From: Xestospongia muta
Lineage: Eukaryota; Porifera; Demospongiae; Haplosclerida; Petrosiidae
NCBI GenBank assembly: GCA_963693285.1
Contig: OY848917.1
Coordinates: 35,041,245 to 35,105,244 of the forward strand
Length of the DNA stretch: 64,000 bases
Direction: 5' to 3'
A program made the translations under genes and the position numbers. Below are positions 25,080 to 36,530 of the stretch, piece by piece (the stretch's first letter is position 1; each line of letters starts with the position of its first letter). A model generated the notes under the pieces. It ran no database searches and was not told the origin of the DNA. It saw only the letters and a list, made by a program, of their open reading frames with translations.

Positions 25080-26095
25080 ATCAGCTAACAGAGTAGGATC
25101 TTCTGAAATGCTGTCTGTGTCCTTTTGCATATAATTCATATGTACAAGGTGAACATGTTTACAAGCAAGTGCAAGTTGTAGTTATGAGGACAAATTTGAC
25201 AGTCTGTACATCTAAGCCTAGATCCACAGTTTTCTTGAGCTTTCTCGACCACATATTTGTATCAGATGATTGTGATTGTACTTTCCATTTTGTATTTTCA
25301 ATTTGTGTAGCAGAAGACAATTTTAAGAAAAGAGCTCTCTTGTGGCGTTTGTTTACCTCGCATATTCTATGTGAATTTTTTCACATTTCAAACTTACAAA
25401 AACAGTCAAATGCTTTATTTCTGGCTACTCTCATTAATGTAATAAGTAAACTGTCAATTCTGTCTGTCAACTTGACAGGCAATGACAGTTTTGTTGTAGT
25501 AAATATTTAAGTAAGTGATTGAGTGAAACATTTGGTTTGACTTACACAAGGGCCATGAGCATAGACATCTGAGTACTTAACATTTACTAGCAATTCAGTG
25601 CCTCTTTGTAATTCATATATTAATTTAAAGCTGTGAAGTAAGCTCAGCCACAGCAACAGGTGGGCTGACCTTACTTTGGATGTCCAACAACAGCACCATA
25701 GTATAAGCATGTGTTTGACTCATAGTTGGTGTCTTTGATCCTCTAGAAAAAATTTTTGAAGAATGATTGGCTACTGCCAACCTTGTTCCATTTTCCTGAT
25801 TCCAATTATGACAATTGTTCTATTACTTGAGCATATTTGCCTGGATTGTCTCTCGTCTGTGGCATGGTTAACAAAAGGGGACATAAAATTTATAGAGACA
25901 TGTCATGTTGTTGGAGTATATGTACACTTCCCAAAATGAATAATGAGATGACTCTCTTGAATGTTTTCTTTTCATCCAATCATTTGTCATAGCAAAAAAA
26001 AAACAATATGAATTGTGAGTAGACAGAAAATTGACAATTGGGTTTTGCCATTCAGTCTTAGTAGATAACTGACCATATACTTAAATGGGATGGTA
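25080..26095. other. Stretch without recognised gene
   Basis: A 113-codon plus frame (25169-25510) and a short minus frame have no motif. The sequence may include more of the neighbouring dispersed repeat. Confidence 0.4.
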
Positions 26096-26097
26096 GA

Positions 26098-26154
26098 ACT
26101 CTGACAACAGAACTAACTGAACTGATGGAACTAAAACTAAAAAAGGTTTCACAG

Positions 26155-26204
<50 letters not shown>

Positions 26205-26250
26205 AAGGTTTCACCAAAATTAAATAAAAAGCCTAACAGAAATAAAATTT
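26098..26250. repeat. Direct repeat (possible LTR remnant), left copy
   Basis: The run ACAACAGAACTAACTGAACT, then GGAACTAAAA, CAGCACTATATAT, AAGGTTTCACC and CCTAACAGAAATAA recurs in order at 27940-28070. The left copy contains an expanded (AT)n tract at about 26158-26197. The two copies bracket a gypsy gag remnant. Confidence 0.6.
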
Positions 26251-26444
26251 TGGACATTTTTGTACCACCTGTTAACTTGCTAAAAAAATCTTTCTCCTCC
26301 CGAAACTATAACTGGTATTGATATAAATTTTCTGAGAGTAACACATTTCGTTTACCAGCACCTGAAAAATACTGTCTATCTGACATCTTGAAATTGCACA
26401 ATACACCATGCAGTGGCACATGATCAACACGTGCTCCTAATTAA

Positions 26445-27275
26445 CCTCGCTGTGCGTGGGCGCATAGCGAGGGTACTGTAGTCTGTTTGTGTGTGTGTGT
26501 GTGTGTGTGTGTCTGCACTGCCTGTTTTTTTTTGAACTGCTATAACTTGGCAACCGAAGCATTAGCAGCTACCAACGTTTAGCAACGAATAGAAAAGCAT
26601 GTGGACTTTACAACAGTAGTGTCAAGAACATCGTCAAGGAAAACAGAAGCTTAAAACTCGCAAAAGAATTTTCAGGCTGCAGAGGTCAAGTGCCGTTTCT
26701 CAAAAAGTAAAAAACTTAACGTGGAGATTTTTTAGTATGTTGTAAACAATCTCAGAGGAATACGGATCAGCAAGATAGAAGGCCGTTGGTCGAAGTAATC
26801 GTTAGAAAAGTTCTGAAAAATGTTTTGTGGACTTGGAGCAAAGTAACCCATTCAGGAAACGTCTCCAAGCACTGAGAAGACTGCTACTAATAGATAATAT
26901 ATCGATTTATATTTGTACTACGGGACGTTTCCAAAGAACGTTTCATCTTCAAGTTACAATAAATTTTATATATGAAATATTGATACATTTTAAATGGTCA
27001 TGTAAAGACTCAGAGAAACTTTTCATTACGAAATTAGCACTTAATCTTGCTTGGCAATTGAATGATACTATCACTTACTCAGTTACTGCTTCACAAACAT
27101 GGCAAAGCTAGAAATCAAGCAACAATTAATGAGCATATACAGAATGACAAAAATTACCATTTTATAACCACACCTTCTGGAATGTTAATAATAATAAATT
27201 TTCTTGCAATAACAACATCATAGCTGGGCCTAAGCTGGCATAGAATTTATAAATAACTTAGAAACTACAGCGAGG
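26445..27275. mobile_element. GC-capped element with short inverted ends and (GT)n tract
   Basis: The left end is CCTCGCTGTGCGTGGGCGC, with a nested GCATAGCGAGG that can fold back on it. The reverse complement of the right end is CCTCGCTGTAGTTTC. A (GT)n tract lies near 26485-26512. The interior has only short open frames (such as 26827-27111) with no motif. A dispersed non-autonomous element is inferred. No clear target duplication was seen. Confidence 0.5.
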
Positions 27276-27335
27276 TTCGGCACTTTAGTGCCTTTCATTT
27301 TACACTTCAATGATTACACTTGATTTTATTAGTTT

Positions 27336-27953
27336 TCAATTGAAGTGCTTGCAAAATTGGTTTTGCTGATAATGATCCAGGATAGAAAAAAGGGAAGTGA
27401 GATGGCTGTAACATGGAGGAACTGGCCTACTTGCTTCATGCCTGTACACAAGACTTTGTATGCAGATGTCATTAACACCACATACTAGATGATCTCTGAT
27501 CATTTCGTTCAATTTATCACTGAATTCGTAGTCTTCACCTAAATGTTTCAGTTCTGCCACGTATGCAGCTACTGATTCACTATCCTCTTCTTATCGTAGT
27601 GTTGAATTTGAAGTGTTGCATAGTGACTGAAGGAGTTGGGTTGAAGTGATTACTAGCAGGTCTGTGAGGTCAGAATAAGATTTACTCTCTGGTGTATTGG
27701 GTTGTAGCAAGTTCTTCAGTAACTGTAAGGTCGATCGACCACTCACTGTAAGTAAAATGGCTTTCTTCTTAGCCCGATCCTGAATATCATTTGTTATGAA
27801 GTAGTATTCTAATCTTTCGGTATAGGACAACCAGGTTTCTTGGCTTGAGATGATTTTAGAAATTTTTCCATGAACTAATATGACTTTACCCTCGTAGCCA
27901 ATGATGTAGCCGAGCACACGATGAAAACAAACTTTGACAGAACTCTTTGACAA
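27336..27953 (-). pseudogene. Ty3/gypsy gag remnant
   Basis: The first minus frame (27953-27591) contains WLSYTERLEYYFITNDI, then KKKAILLTVSGRSTLQLLKN, then LLQPNTPESKSYSDL. The second (27560-27336) contains MAELKHLGEDYEFSDKLNEM followed by IRDHLVCGVND. This is the standard gag capsid pattern of Ty3/gypsy elements (W..Y.ERLE.YF, FL, C-terminal EMIRDR-VCGI). A TAA separates the two frames. Nucleocapsid zinc knuckle and pol are missing. The ORF begins inside the right-hand direct repeat. Confidence 0.75.
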
Positions 27954-28070
27954 CAGAACTAACTGAACTGACAGAACTAATGGAACTAAAAGTAAAAAGG
28001 TTTTACAGCACTATATATATAAGGTTTCACCAGAAATTAAATAAAAAGGCCTAACAGAAATAATAATTCA
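27940..28070. repeat. Direct repeat (possible LTR remnant), right copy
   Basis: This matches 26098-26250 but lacks the long (AT)n expansion. It is too short for a complete LTR, so a solo repeat duplicated with the gag fragment remains possible. Confidence 0.55.
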
Positions 28071-28099
28071 AAATAAATATTTATACAGTTTACCACAAT

Positions 28100-28400
28100 A
28101 TGACAGAAAAAATCCTTGACCTGGACTAGCAATGATGCTGTCATCGACAAATATTATGTACATTAATCACCGTGAAGTTCTTTAGCATTAGTCAGATGGC
28201 ATGCCAAATGATCAATGTTCACCATCAATCCAACCTTGCCTGTTTGCATATGATAAATAAAACCATAATTGGGAATGTCATCCAACATCTTTTAAGACCT
28301 CATCATGACAATTGTACCACAATTTCATGTCCTTTGCCAGGGGTTTTAAGGCCTGCAGTAGGCCAGCTTGATTGGCTAATCTACCCAAATTCAAGTCCTA
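28100..28400 (-). pseudogene. Rearranged partial copy of the SET-like remnant at 29149-29691
   Basis: On the minus strand LGRLANQAGLLQALK and LWYNCHDEVLK occur at about 28400-28280, followed by VDDSIIASPGQGFF at about 28160-28105. In the better copy (29149-29691) the VDD..IA...GQG.F motif comes before the GR-ANQ-GLPQALK motif. The order here is therefore permuted, as expected from tandem copies partly deleted. Stops are frequent. Confidence 0.6.
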
Positions 28401-28409
28401 GCAAGATCA

Positions 28410-29085
28410 AGACTATGATGGTTCTTTATTATCAACATATACTAGTGTTACTCAATTTATTGATTTTCTTCACTGTGGACTCCTTGTATCTTCTTATTTT
28501 AATATTTATGCCCTTGTCATTGTATTTATGAAGCAATATCAATTCTGATTTTAAGCTATAAAGTTACAGAAAACATCATGAACAACAATGTTTTTGCCTC
28601 ATTTTTCATTAATGATTGATTCATAATGATCTACATAGTAGAGTGTACTAATGTTCTCCAGAGTGACGAGAAAGTTATGTTTACAGCTACAATGCTTCAT
28701 TTAGCTTCCTTAAGCTTCGTTAAATATTGGATGTGCAACATATTTGTCATTCTTATTATATTTAGTTCTTATACTTGGATTATCACTGGCCATACCTTAC
28801 AGTGTCTTTGACTCTTTGTATCGATTCACTCAAAATCTGGTATCATGAACTAAGCATTTTCAAGGATTTTTTAGAGCCTTCTTGCTCACTCTGATTGAAT
28901 TGCATGGAAGAATACTGAATACCATAGAATTAACTTTAACTTTCAACTACATTATCTCCATGTGGAAGATTCATTATGTTGTAGCTGAAACACTATTTTC
29001 CGCCACAATCCACCTAACCAAGCAAACCAATTCATTGTCTCCAGGGCAGACAAATAGTTCAACCAATATTGAATAATATCCTAAT
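28410..29085. other. Spacer without recognised gene
   Basis: Only short unremarkable frames were found on both strands. Confidence 0.4.
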
Positions 29086-29148
29086 TGACATAGAGTTTAA
29101 TGATGTCGGTAGGATGGCACATCAAATGGTTAACCTTCACTGCCAATC

Positions 29149-30640
29149 CTACCTTGCCTCCATGCATATCACAAAAATGCAATTGCAATGTTGTCCACCC
29201 TCTTTTAGAACCTTGTCATGATGGTTGTACCACAATTGCAGGTCTCTTACCAGGCACTTCAAGGCCTGGGGTAGGCCACCTTGATTGGCAAACCTGCCTA
29301 AGTTGAAGCTCTCAAATTTTCTGGCATCTATGTAGCCCTTCTGCACTTTCATCAAATAGTTACTGGAAGGCAGTTCCAGAACCTGCTCATTATAGAGAGT
29401 TACCATGCTGTAGAAACACATCACAGTGTTCTTCCTGTAAAAAGTTCTGTGCTGGTCTGGTCTCAGAAAAAGTCCTTGACCTGCACCAGCGATGAGGCTG
29501 TCATCAACAAATAGCATAGATTGGTAGAGGTTGCTTTTTTTCACTTTCACGTAAAAGATATCCCCACCAACGTCTGCCAATTGCTGAACAGTGCCCTTTT
29601 CTTTCACCTTGTCATGAAGTGCCCATGGCATGTGACCAGGTTTGGCTGCACTGGGATTGGAAAAGACAGACTGACCCTTCCCTTCCACCAATACGGCAAA
29701 AAGGTCATTGCATGGAAAAAGGCTTCCAGACCGAGGTTGTACTCAACTGTTGTATGGTATTCATACATTCGGACGGCATAGCAATGTTTCATTTCCATGG
29801 CATCGTGATGGAGATCTCGAAATGGCAGCCAGGTCTGATGCCTACTAGAATCTATGAATCCCACACTGATGCCATGGCGGCCAAAATTACTGATGAGGTC
29901 CAGAAACTTGTGCAGCACAAGGAAACCACCATCACCATCATTGAGGTGAATGGCGCTTAGAGCAGACACGCCTCCATTGATAGACTGAACAGATTTGTTG
30001 GATTCATGCAAGGGAATCAAACTGCCCATAGTAGAATGGTGAATGATGTTGTTGAATATGTGACTGTTGTGTAAGGACATTTTGCCAATAATTTATTTAT
30101 TCGCCACCACAGTCATTGCACATCAACTAACAGCACAGGCGAGGTCATCGTTTATCTCACATTTATCTTCAGTGAGTGATGATGACCTCTCTGACTGACC
30201 ACGTTGGGATTTTTGGCAACCACAGCGAATCAGAATGTCCAGCATTTCTTGCTTTCTTTGGTCATTGAGCTGGCAAGCCACCATTTGAAAAATAACAGAG
30301 TTGTCAGGTTGTAAAATGCAGTGGTTTGTCAACATGTACAAAGGAACTACCTTTGACAACGGTTTTTCTAATAGCAAACCAGTGTGGAGCACACATCAGG
30401 TTTATACTGTTTCCCGAGATTGTTTAGTCGGAGTAAAATGTTATTAGCAGCATCAACCAGAGCACTCATCCCCAGTTTGGCTTGTATTGCAATGTCTTCA
30501 GGAGGCCAACACCCTGAATCAATAGACAAGCGAACAACGTCCATTCCATGATTTTGCTCAAACTCACTAATCAGAGTTAGGTCATCCAGTTCCACAGCTG
30601 TGTGAATGGATGCACTGACTGTCACGCCAGATGTGAGCAA
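29149..30640 (-). pseudogene. SET-domain-like coding remnant spread over several frames
   Basis: Four minus-strand frames lie consecutively with overlaps (30640-30368, 30392-30123, 30080-29604, 29691-29149), which suggests a once longer protein with frameshifts or lost introns. The last has SLIAGAGQGLFLR, YLMKVQKGYIDAR and LGRFANQGGLPQALK, then CNCIFVICMEAR. The spacing resembles the SET fold (S.I.GAG.GLF, Y.....IDA, GRF.N, NC.F), but the ELxxDYG motif is absent. The third contains HLNDGDGGFLVLHKFLDLI and WLPFRDLHHDAMEMKH, which I do not recognise. A diverged partial copy is at 28100-28400. The SET assignment is an inference from motif spacing. Confidence 0.45.
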
Positions 30641-30649
30641 AGTGATTAA

Positions 30650-31275
30650 AAAGCATGTTTGTTCCCGTTAAGGACAATTCAATTCAGGTATTTTAGCTTC
30701 TTTGACTGTGGGCATGTTTATTGATCCAGTTCTGTACTACCGGTAAAACCAGCAATGCTGCTTGACAGGCTATCCCTCAATAAGGTGCCCAGTGCACTTA
30801 AGGACTCACCAAGAATCCATTGAGTTGCCTCCAATATCTCCCTCAGCCTGGGAAGTATTTGTCTAGCAACTTTACTTGAGCAATCTGTTAAAGAAATAGG
30901 TTAATGTCACCTATCAGTTAAAACTAACAAACTTGGGACATTACCATATATAACATTACTATCGTTGTAATGGTACTACCATTGCTATCATCAGTCTTAG
31001 TTACTTTTGCTGAGAGAACCATTTTCATTACTGTTGCCATTATCATTGTTATTTTTCTTATTATGATATATTAAAAATTTCTATATTTAATTATTTATTT
31101 ATTTTAAAGTTATGCATTGTATATGACCGTATGTCCTGGTACCTTAAGGAAAAGAAGTGACATTGTTGAATAACATATATAAAATGTTTATGCTTACTTT
31201 TTTATTATATTTACTCTTGTAGCTGGTACTCTTGGGCTTTTTCCGATGAAGAAGCTAGAAGAAGACAGATATTAT
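30650..31275. other. Spacer without recognised gene
   Basis: No coding motif was seen between the SET-like remnant and the piggyBac remnant. Confidence 0.4.
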
Positions 31276-31280
31276 TACAT

Positions 31281-32000
31281 TTATTGCACACTATATCCCT
31301 TTACACGCGAAATTTTTGCAGGACCATGAATAGTATGGTAAAATTGAAAACAGTCATCTTCTCGACCATTATGACAAAGAAACAACTGGCAGTCCATGCA
31401 GTACCAGTCTGTTTCTTGGTTGTGCATTTGTAGATGAACAAAAAAATGGCTTGGGTGTCTTGCTATAGAGTTATAACAAGGTTTCCACACTGTACAGCCA
31501 CATGTTGTCCCCGCTCTGGTAGACCCTTCTTGACATTCTGATGGAAACCATTTCTGATCATGTCTCATGGTACCATTGCTATATATCACCCTTCGTTGCA
31601 AATCTAGTAGTAAATTTTTAGAGGTAAAAAAGTTATCGAAGTATACGTGATGATTTTTATTTCTTATTTTGTCAGTTAAATTCATCACAACTGATGTACC
31701 AAGCCCTTTTTCCACTCTGTCAACTTTCTTGCCAGTATAAACATCAAATTCAGAGACATACTTACTCTTAGACTCAGCACGCATCCAGATTTAAAAGCCA
31801 TGTTTGATTGATTTCTTTGGCATGTATTGTTTCATGCTAGAGCGGCCTTTGAAAGGGACCATTGCTTCGTCAATACTCTGGTCTCTACGAGGTGTAAACA
31901 AAGATGAGAATTTATTGATACTTTTAGCCCTGTTGTTGGCCATCCACAAATTGGCTTGGCTACTTTGGAGTCTGTAACTAGTAAACCTATAAGAAAAAGA
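31281..32000 (-). pseudogene. piggyBac transposase remnant, premature stop and internal deletion
   Basis: The minus strand reads RRDQSIDEAMVPFKGRSS (first catalytic Asp), then KKSIKHGF, then a TAA at 31793-31791 where a Lys codon is expected, then IWMRAESKSKYVSEFDVYTG, VEKGLGTSVV and HVYFDNFFTSKNLL (second catalytic Asp). After the CGC-x-VWKPC stretch it ends with WYCMDCQLFLCH and CFQFYHT, which resembles the C-terminal Cys-rich domain of piggyBac-like transposases. The block with the third Asp (GVDxxD) is absent, so part of the catalytic core was deleted. It is the best preserved piggyBac copy in the window, but it is not functional. Confidence 0.85.
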
Positions 32001-32039
32001 TTGTGTAAAGAAACATAAATCAATGTGTACTTACACTGC

Positions 32040-32555
32040 TCTCTCTTCCTACTTCAGTTAAGTAATAAAGACCGCTCGCATTTTCTCTGAAATGAACTTT
32101 TAAAGTTTCCAAGGGTAGGCATTCCTCACTGTCTTGAGCCAACTCTTTGTCTTCAGTATGAAGTCCATAGTTTATTGCTGCAAAGCAAAAAGTCATGGGA
32201 AAAAAGTTTGCTAAAAAAAATCATGGAATAAAGGTTACTTCAAAAAATCTCTTATACACAGACTTGCAAAACACCAGCTTTTATAGTGTAAAATGCATGG
32301 AAGTAGGCCAGCTTACCTGTTTTAATCATCAAGAGGTATGTATATTTTTTACATGTGCAACCCTTACACTATTGCAACAGAAGGTTGCTAGGACTGTAAA
32401 ACCTTCATTCATGAAGGTATACAAAGGTTTTGAGGCACTACAAGCCACATTGATACATCTATTTTGTTTTTTATCCAAAATCAGAAAATATGATTAATTT
32501 AATTAAAAAAGATCTGTCTGTCAATTGACAATGAAAGAAAAGAAATTTCTGGCAT
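32040..32555. other. Spacer without recognised gene
   Basis: It may include the N-terminal remainder of the piggyBac copy (GEECLPLETLKVHF-like translation near 32070-32130 on the minus strand). No secure assignment is possible. Confidence 0.35.
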
Positions 32556-32561
32556 TTTGAC

Positions 32562-32970
32562 TTAGCTTCTCACCATTACCTCCAAGAATGAAAAGAGATT
32601 GTTGCTACCTTTAGGATATCTAATGTTGAATACGAAGTAAGATGAGATCAGAGTAATTGGAACAGCTTCAGTGTCTACTTCTATAACTATTATGCAGTCA
32701 ATCACTAGGAAGAACTGATCCTCAAACATAATAAAGTAAGGTTTGGCCTGCGAGATATTTTTTATCAATTCTTCCATCCCCAGAGCTCCACCCGACAACA
32801 AGGTACATGTTGAAATAAAGTTCGTGCACAACCAGACACTTAGCCCTATCCTTGTACATGAAATTAAAAGGACAGTTCAACTTCCCTACGACTAAGACAT
32901 ATGATGATATTTGACATTTCAATGATGAATCCACCATAATTCCTGTATTTGGAAATTGCATTCTCTTTCC
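32562..32970 (-). pseudogene. Unrecognised coding remnant, perhaps C-terminal part of a SAM-linked gene family
   Basis: Two overlapping minus frames give MQFPNTGIMVDSSLKCQISS, and then DQFFLVIDCIIVIEVDTEAV with SSYFVFNIRYPKGSNNLFSF in the shifted frame. From memory, similar C-terminal stretches (a Val/Ile-rich strand followed by YYVFNI.YP.....FI) occur in multi-copy SAM-containing proteins of fishes and marine invertebrates. That would link it to the gene at 41245-42988. The frameshift marks it as decayed. The assignment is tentative. Confidence 0.35.
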
Positions 32971-32979
32971 AGTGAAACG

Positions 32980-34500
32980 AACATATATTTTACATTTTAC
33001 ATTGTATAGGTACCTACAACAGAAAATGAATGGCTAAATGTTGCAAGAAAGTACACCAGTCATTACACTTGCAATAGTGTAACTAATATTTTTTGGTGCG
33101 CTCTTAAGCACACTTCCACAGGTGTGTACACCCGAGTTAAAGCAGCAGCTAATAAACTCCTCAATTCCACTGATAAGTTGCATATACATATATATATACA
33201 TTAAGTACATATTTACTTAAACCATATTCTCAAAATGCCCTCACGAGGGAGAAAATAATTTTTAGACTAAGCAGGGCTAGGAGAACTGTAGAGAAAGTGG
33301 AAGTAATTACTCTAGCAAGTTGTGTTCTACACAGTTATCTTTGATCCCACAATATTGTTCAAAGTGTGTACATCCCACCACACAGTATTGACATGGAAGA
33401 CAGTGACACATTAAGTACAGTTGGTAATTTGTTGAAAAGAACAAAGTAATGGACTTACATTGACAAGGTAGCAATTATTCTAGAGCTGCTAAAACAATAC
33501 ATGACACTATGTGCCAGTACTTTTATACAAAAGAAGGTGAAGTTTCGTGGCAATACAACATGATATAATACCACTTATAATAATTGTAATTAATTACTAA
33601 CCTCTATTTGAAACCGTAGATTTGGTATAATAAAATCATTAAGGAAATGTAAATCTTCAAAAAATTTCCATGTCTTTTGATCAACTTCATCAACTCCTGT
33701 CCCAGTTCTTTATATTTCTTTCTTCTTTTCCCTGCTATATGTAGTATGGAGCAACTTACTTTTTCTTTTAACCTCAATTCTTAGATATTAAACTTAATTA
33801 ATGGGAGGACCACAGTCCTTTTGATGTTGATGCAACTTTGTTGTCATAAATTGAATGCATTTCAATTTTCTTGAAACCATGTTTTTTGCTCTATGCAACA
33901 AATTGACTCGTGTATGCAGGCCTTAACACACTCTAATTCAGTTTTTAAAACTCTACCCCCATTCCCCATACCCCATACCAAAGCACTAATACAGAATAGC
34001 AATTACTATTCAGTGGAAGCAAACGGCAACATTAGGAATTACGAAGAATTAATGGCTGTACATTTTTGTGACCATTGCAATCAATTGTGATTGAGAGGAT
34101 GACTGACCACCTGAATGAGAGATAAGGACAACTAAAAACTTTGGTAAGAGATGAGGACAACTCACTGACTACTCGAATGACTGAGACGATGATGACTGAT
34201 GAATTGGGTAAAATGATTGGTCTGGCGTGCTTGCACAGAGGAAATTTTTTCCAATCTAAATAAATATTCATGAGGGTGTGGTCAATAAGAAGGTTTATAT
34301 AATTATTGTTAGAACTTGGCAAAAATGGAACTATGATGTACAGACTGGCCTACAAACTCATTACATACAATTTTCAAGTCAGGATTTGTCAGTTCTACTT
34401 TTGTGAACATACAGCATCATTAGGTGATTAAGTCAATGTTGTCTCATCATGGTCCTAAGGTAGTTTTTGATATGCCTAAGAATCGTGGGCAACCTGTTTA
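32980..34500. other. Stretch without recognised gene
   Basis: Short frames only. No terminal repeats or conserved motifs could be supported. Confidence 0.4.
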
Positions 34501-34504
34501 ACTC

Positions 34505-34880
34505 TGTGTTTTCACTGGTAGCATTCTTAGTGAATTGTTACATGTGTGCTCACATGTTGGTTATAAATATTTACCTATCCTTGTTAGGTAGCCAATGGGC
34601 ATAGGAATCAGACTATTTTGCATCAACTCCAAAGTAATTTACATAACCCCACATACAACAACAACTGAGTGTACAGAATGAATTCAACTGCCATAATGTC
34701 TTTGACAGTGCTGTAAGAAAGCAGTAACATGTACATGTTAACTTTTGTTCATGACCAACACTCTTATAAACTATTGTGTGTGTTAGTGTTTTCACAGTTA
34801 TTATTGTTCCATCACTTTCCTTCCTTTGACAGATTGCTGTTAGTGATATCTTTCCACAAAGAGGTGACAATGTTTCCATA
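34505..34880 (-). repeat. Dispersed repeat family A, copy 2
   Basis: This is collinear with 24670-25020 and 41060-41240. On the minus strand it contains NYFGVDAK followed by YSDSYAHWLPNKDR, the counterpart of YSDSYVHWLPNKHR in the other copies. Confidence 0.65.
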
Positions 34881-34929
34881 TACAGTCACCTCTTTGAAGA
34901 TCACCTACGATATCACACACACAATATTT

Positions 34930-35210
34930 ACCTTGTTAAATTTCTTTTAGATAAGTTTGAATAAATTTTGTATCTATTGAGAAGCTTCTCTAACAAAGGA
35001 ACAGTTGTAAAATAGTTGTCGAACAGATGGTAGTTCCCTCCCACTAATTCCCTTACTATATAACAACAGATCATTTTCTCATCTTTACAACTATATATTT
35101 CAAACAGGCAAATGGTAACCATTTGAGATATGTTGTCTTACCCATGTTTGACGGCTATTCTAATTGATTTCTTAGGGACATATTGCTTTAAACTAGATTT
35201 AAGTAAATCT
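34930..35210 (-). pseudogene. piggyBac transposase fragment
   Basis: The minus strand gives SSLKQYVPKKSIR and VKHG, then YHLFDNYFTTVPLLEKLL and IYSN. This is the stretch from just after the first catalytic Asp through the second (FDNYF). Frames are shifted between the two parts and the ends are missing. Confidence 0.7.
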
Positions 35211-35219
35211 GAATCATGT

Positions 35220-35990
35220 CACTCATGTGCTTTCTGAGCATGCCAAGATTCTACAAAAGTAGCAAATCAGACAATACCATAAAAAGCATTGACAAACAAA
35301 GGAGTATGAGCTTACTAATGACGTAACTAAATCTCCCGAGACACTGTAGCAGCCTTTAGAATTCTAAATACAACTATTGCAGCTTCCAGAAATAAGAAAT
35401 GTGTGCCAATGTTATCTGACGAGTATACATGTCTATAGAACTGAATACCAATTATTTAATGACATGTATACACATCTACACCTATTAAAGGGTTAACTAT
35501 GAAAAACAAAATTCCAATTTAGAGTATATACCCATATAACCAGTTGTGTGTGTGTGTGTGTGTGTGAAGCTCACTTCCTCCACTACATCTTTACTTGGAC
35601 ATACCCGAGTAGATACATGCAAATTAAATATAATTATTAATACACACAATTGAAGATCACTTTACTAAACACTAAAAAACTCATGTTTCAATTTGATTCC
35701 AATAACAGTTCCATGGCCACAAGTGTGCAGATGACCTTCACAATAATTCAAGGAAGACTTCTCAACAGCACTCTGTGCAGGAATCCCAGCTGGGGCAAAG
35801 ACATTCTTGACAGAGCACCAAGAGGATGGAGAACTTAACATAGAACAAACTGTGTTGTTATTCTTGACCCATTTTTCAATTTTCTTGTTGTTGAGACCTT
35901 GTCATTTGGATTAGCTTTTATTGATTCACAACAAAAGGACTTTGTATCCTACCAAATAGTAATGACTAAGTTTCCATTTTGTACACTATT
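35220..35990. other. Spacer with (GT)n microsatellite
   Basis: No gene was recognised. A (GT)n tract of about 22 bases lies at 35545-35566. Confidence 0.5.
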
Positions 35991-35999
35991 GTATGCTGT

Positions 36000-36345
36000 C
36001 TTCTTTTAAAAGTTGTAGGAAAGCCTTGTCTGTCCAGTTTCATTGTCCCACATGCATATATCTTTCTTTTCAACAGTTCCAAAGGGAGATTAACTCCAGT
36101 GAAAAAATTATTAAAATAAATGTGATGAAATGGCAATGTATTTCTTCTGTCAATTTCAAAACAACTGCAGCACCTAGACCCTTCTCAATTTTGTCACCTT
36201 TTTGCCAGTTTAAGGGTTAAGTTCACATACCAAGTATCTGCTTTCATCTAAATTTTAAACCCATGATGAACTGGTTCTTATGTCATGTACTGTTTCATTG
36301 ATGAATGTCCTTTCAATGGAACTATAGACTCATTTTCACTGAATT
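36000..36345 (-). pseudogene. piggyBac transposase fragment
   Basis: The minus strand contains IVPLKGHSSMKQYMT, then HHGFKI, then a GLGAAVV-type stretch in a shifted frame, then YFNNFFTGVNLPLELLKRK and IYACGTMKLDRQGFP. The second catalytic position reads NNFF instead of DNFF. Several stops are present. Confidence 0.7.
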
Positions 36346-36530
36346 TTATATTCATGTATGTAAGAATTGGTTGACTTTTTGTAGCTTACTATAAGTTGGT
36401 TCACACGTAGTGTGGTAAATTTCTATTGTCAACGAAATAAAGTAAGCGATGAATGTCAAGAAATCATCTCCTACTAATCCTACTAGCAATTGGCTCGTAA
36501 TGGAATGTTGAATCCTTATACCTGTAATCG

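Noticed and set aside
26827..27111. 94-codon plus frame inside the GC-capped element
   Set aside because: No recognisable motif; the ends of the element suggest a non-autonomous, non-coding unit.
29521..29960. Plus-strand frames of 86 and 113 codons
   Set aside because: They lie opposite the SET-like minus-strand remnant and show no motif of their own.
33001..33060. Harbinger-transposase-like string (TENEWLNVARK) on the plus strand
   Set aside because: Only about a dozen residues resemble the family; no neighbouring GAIDGKH-type motif was found.
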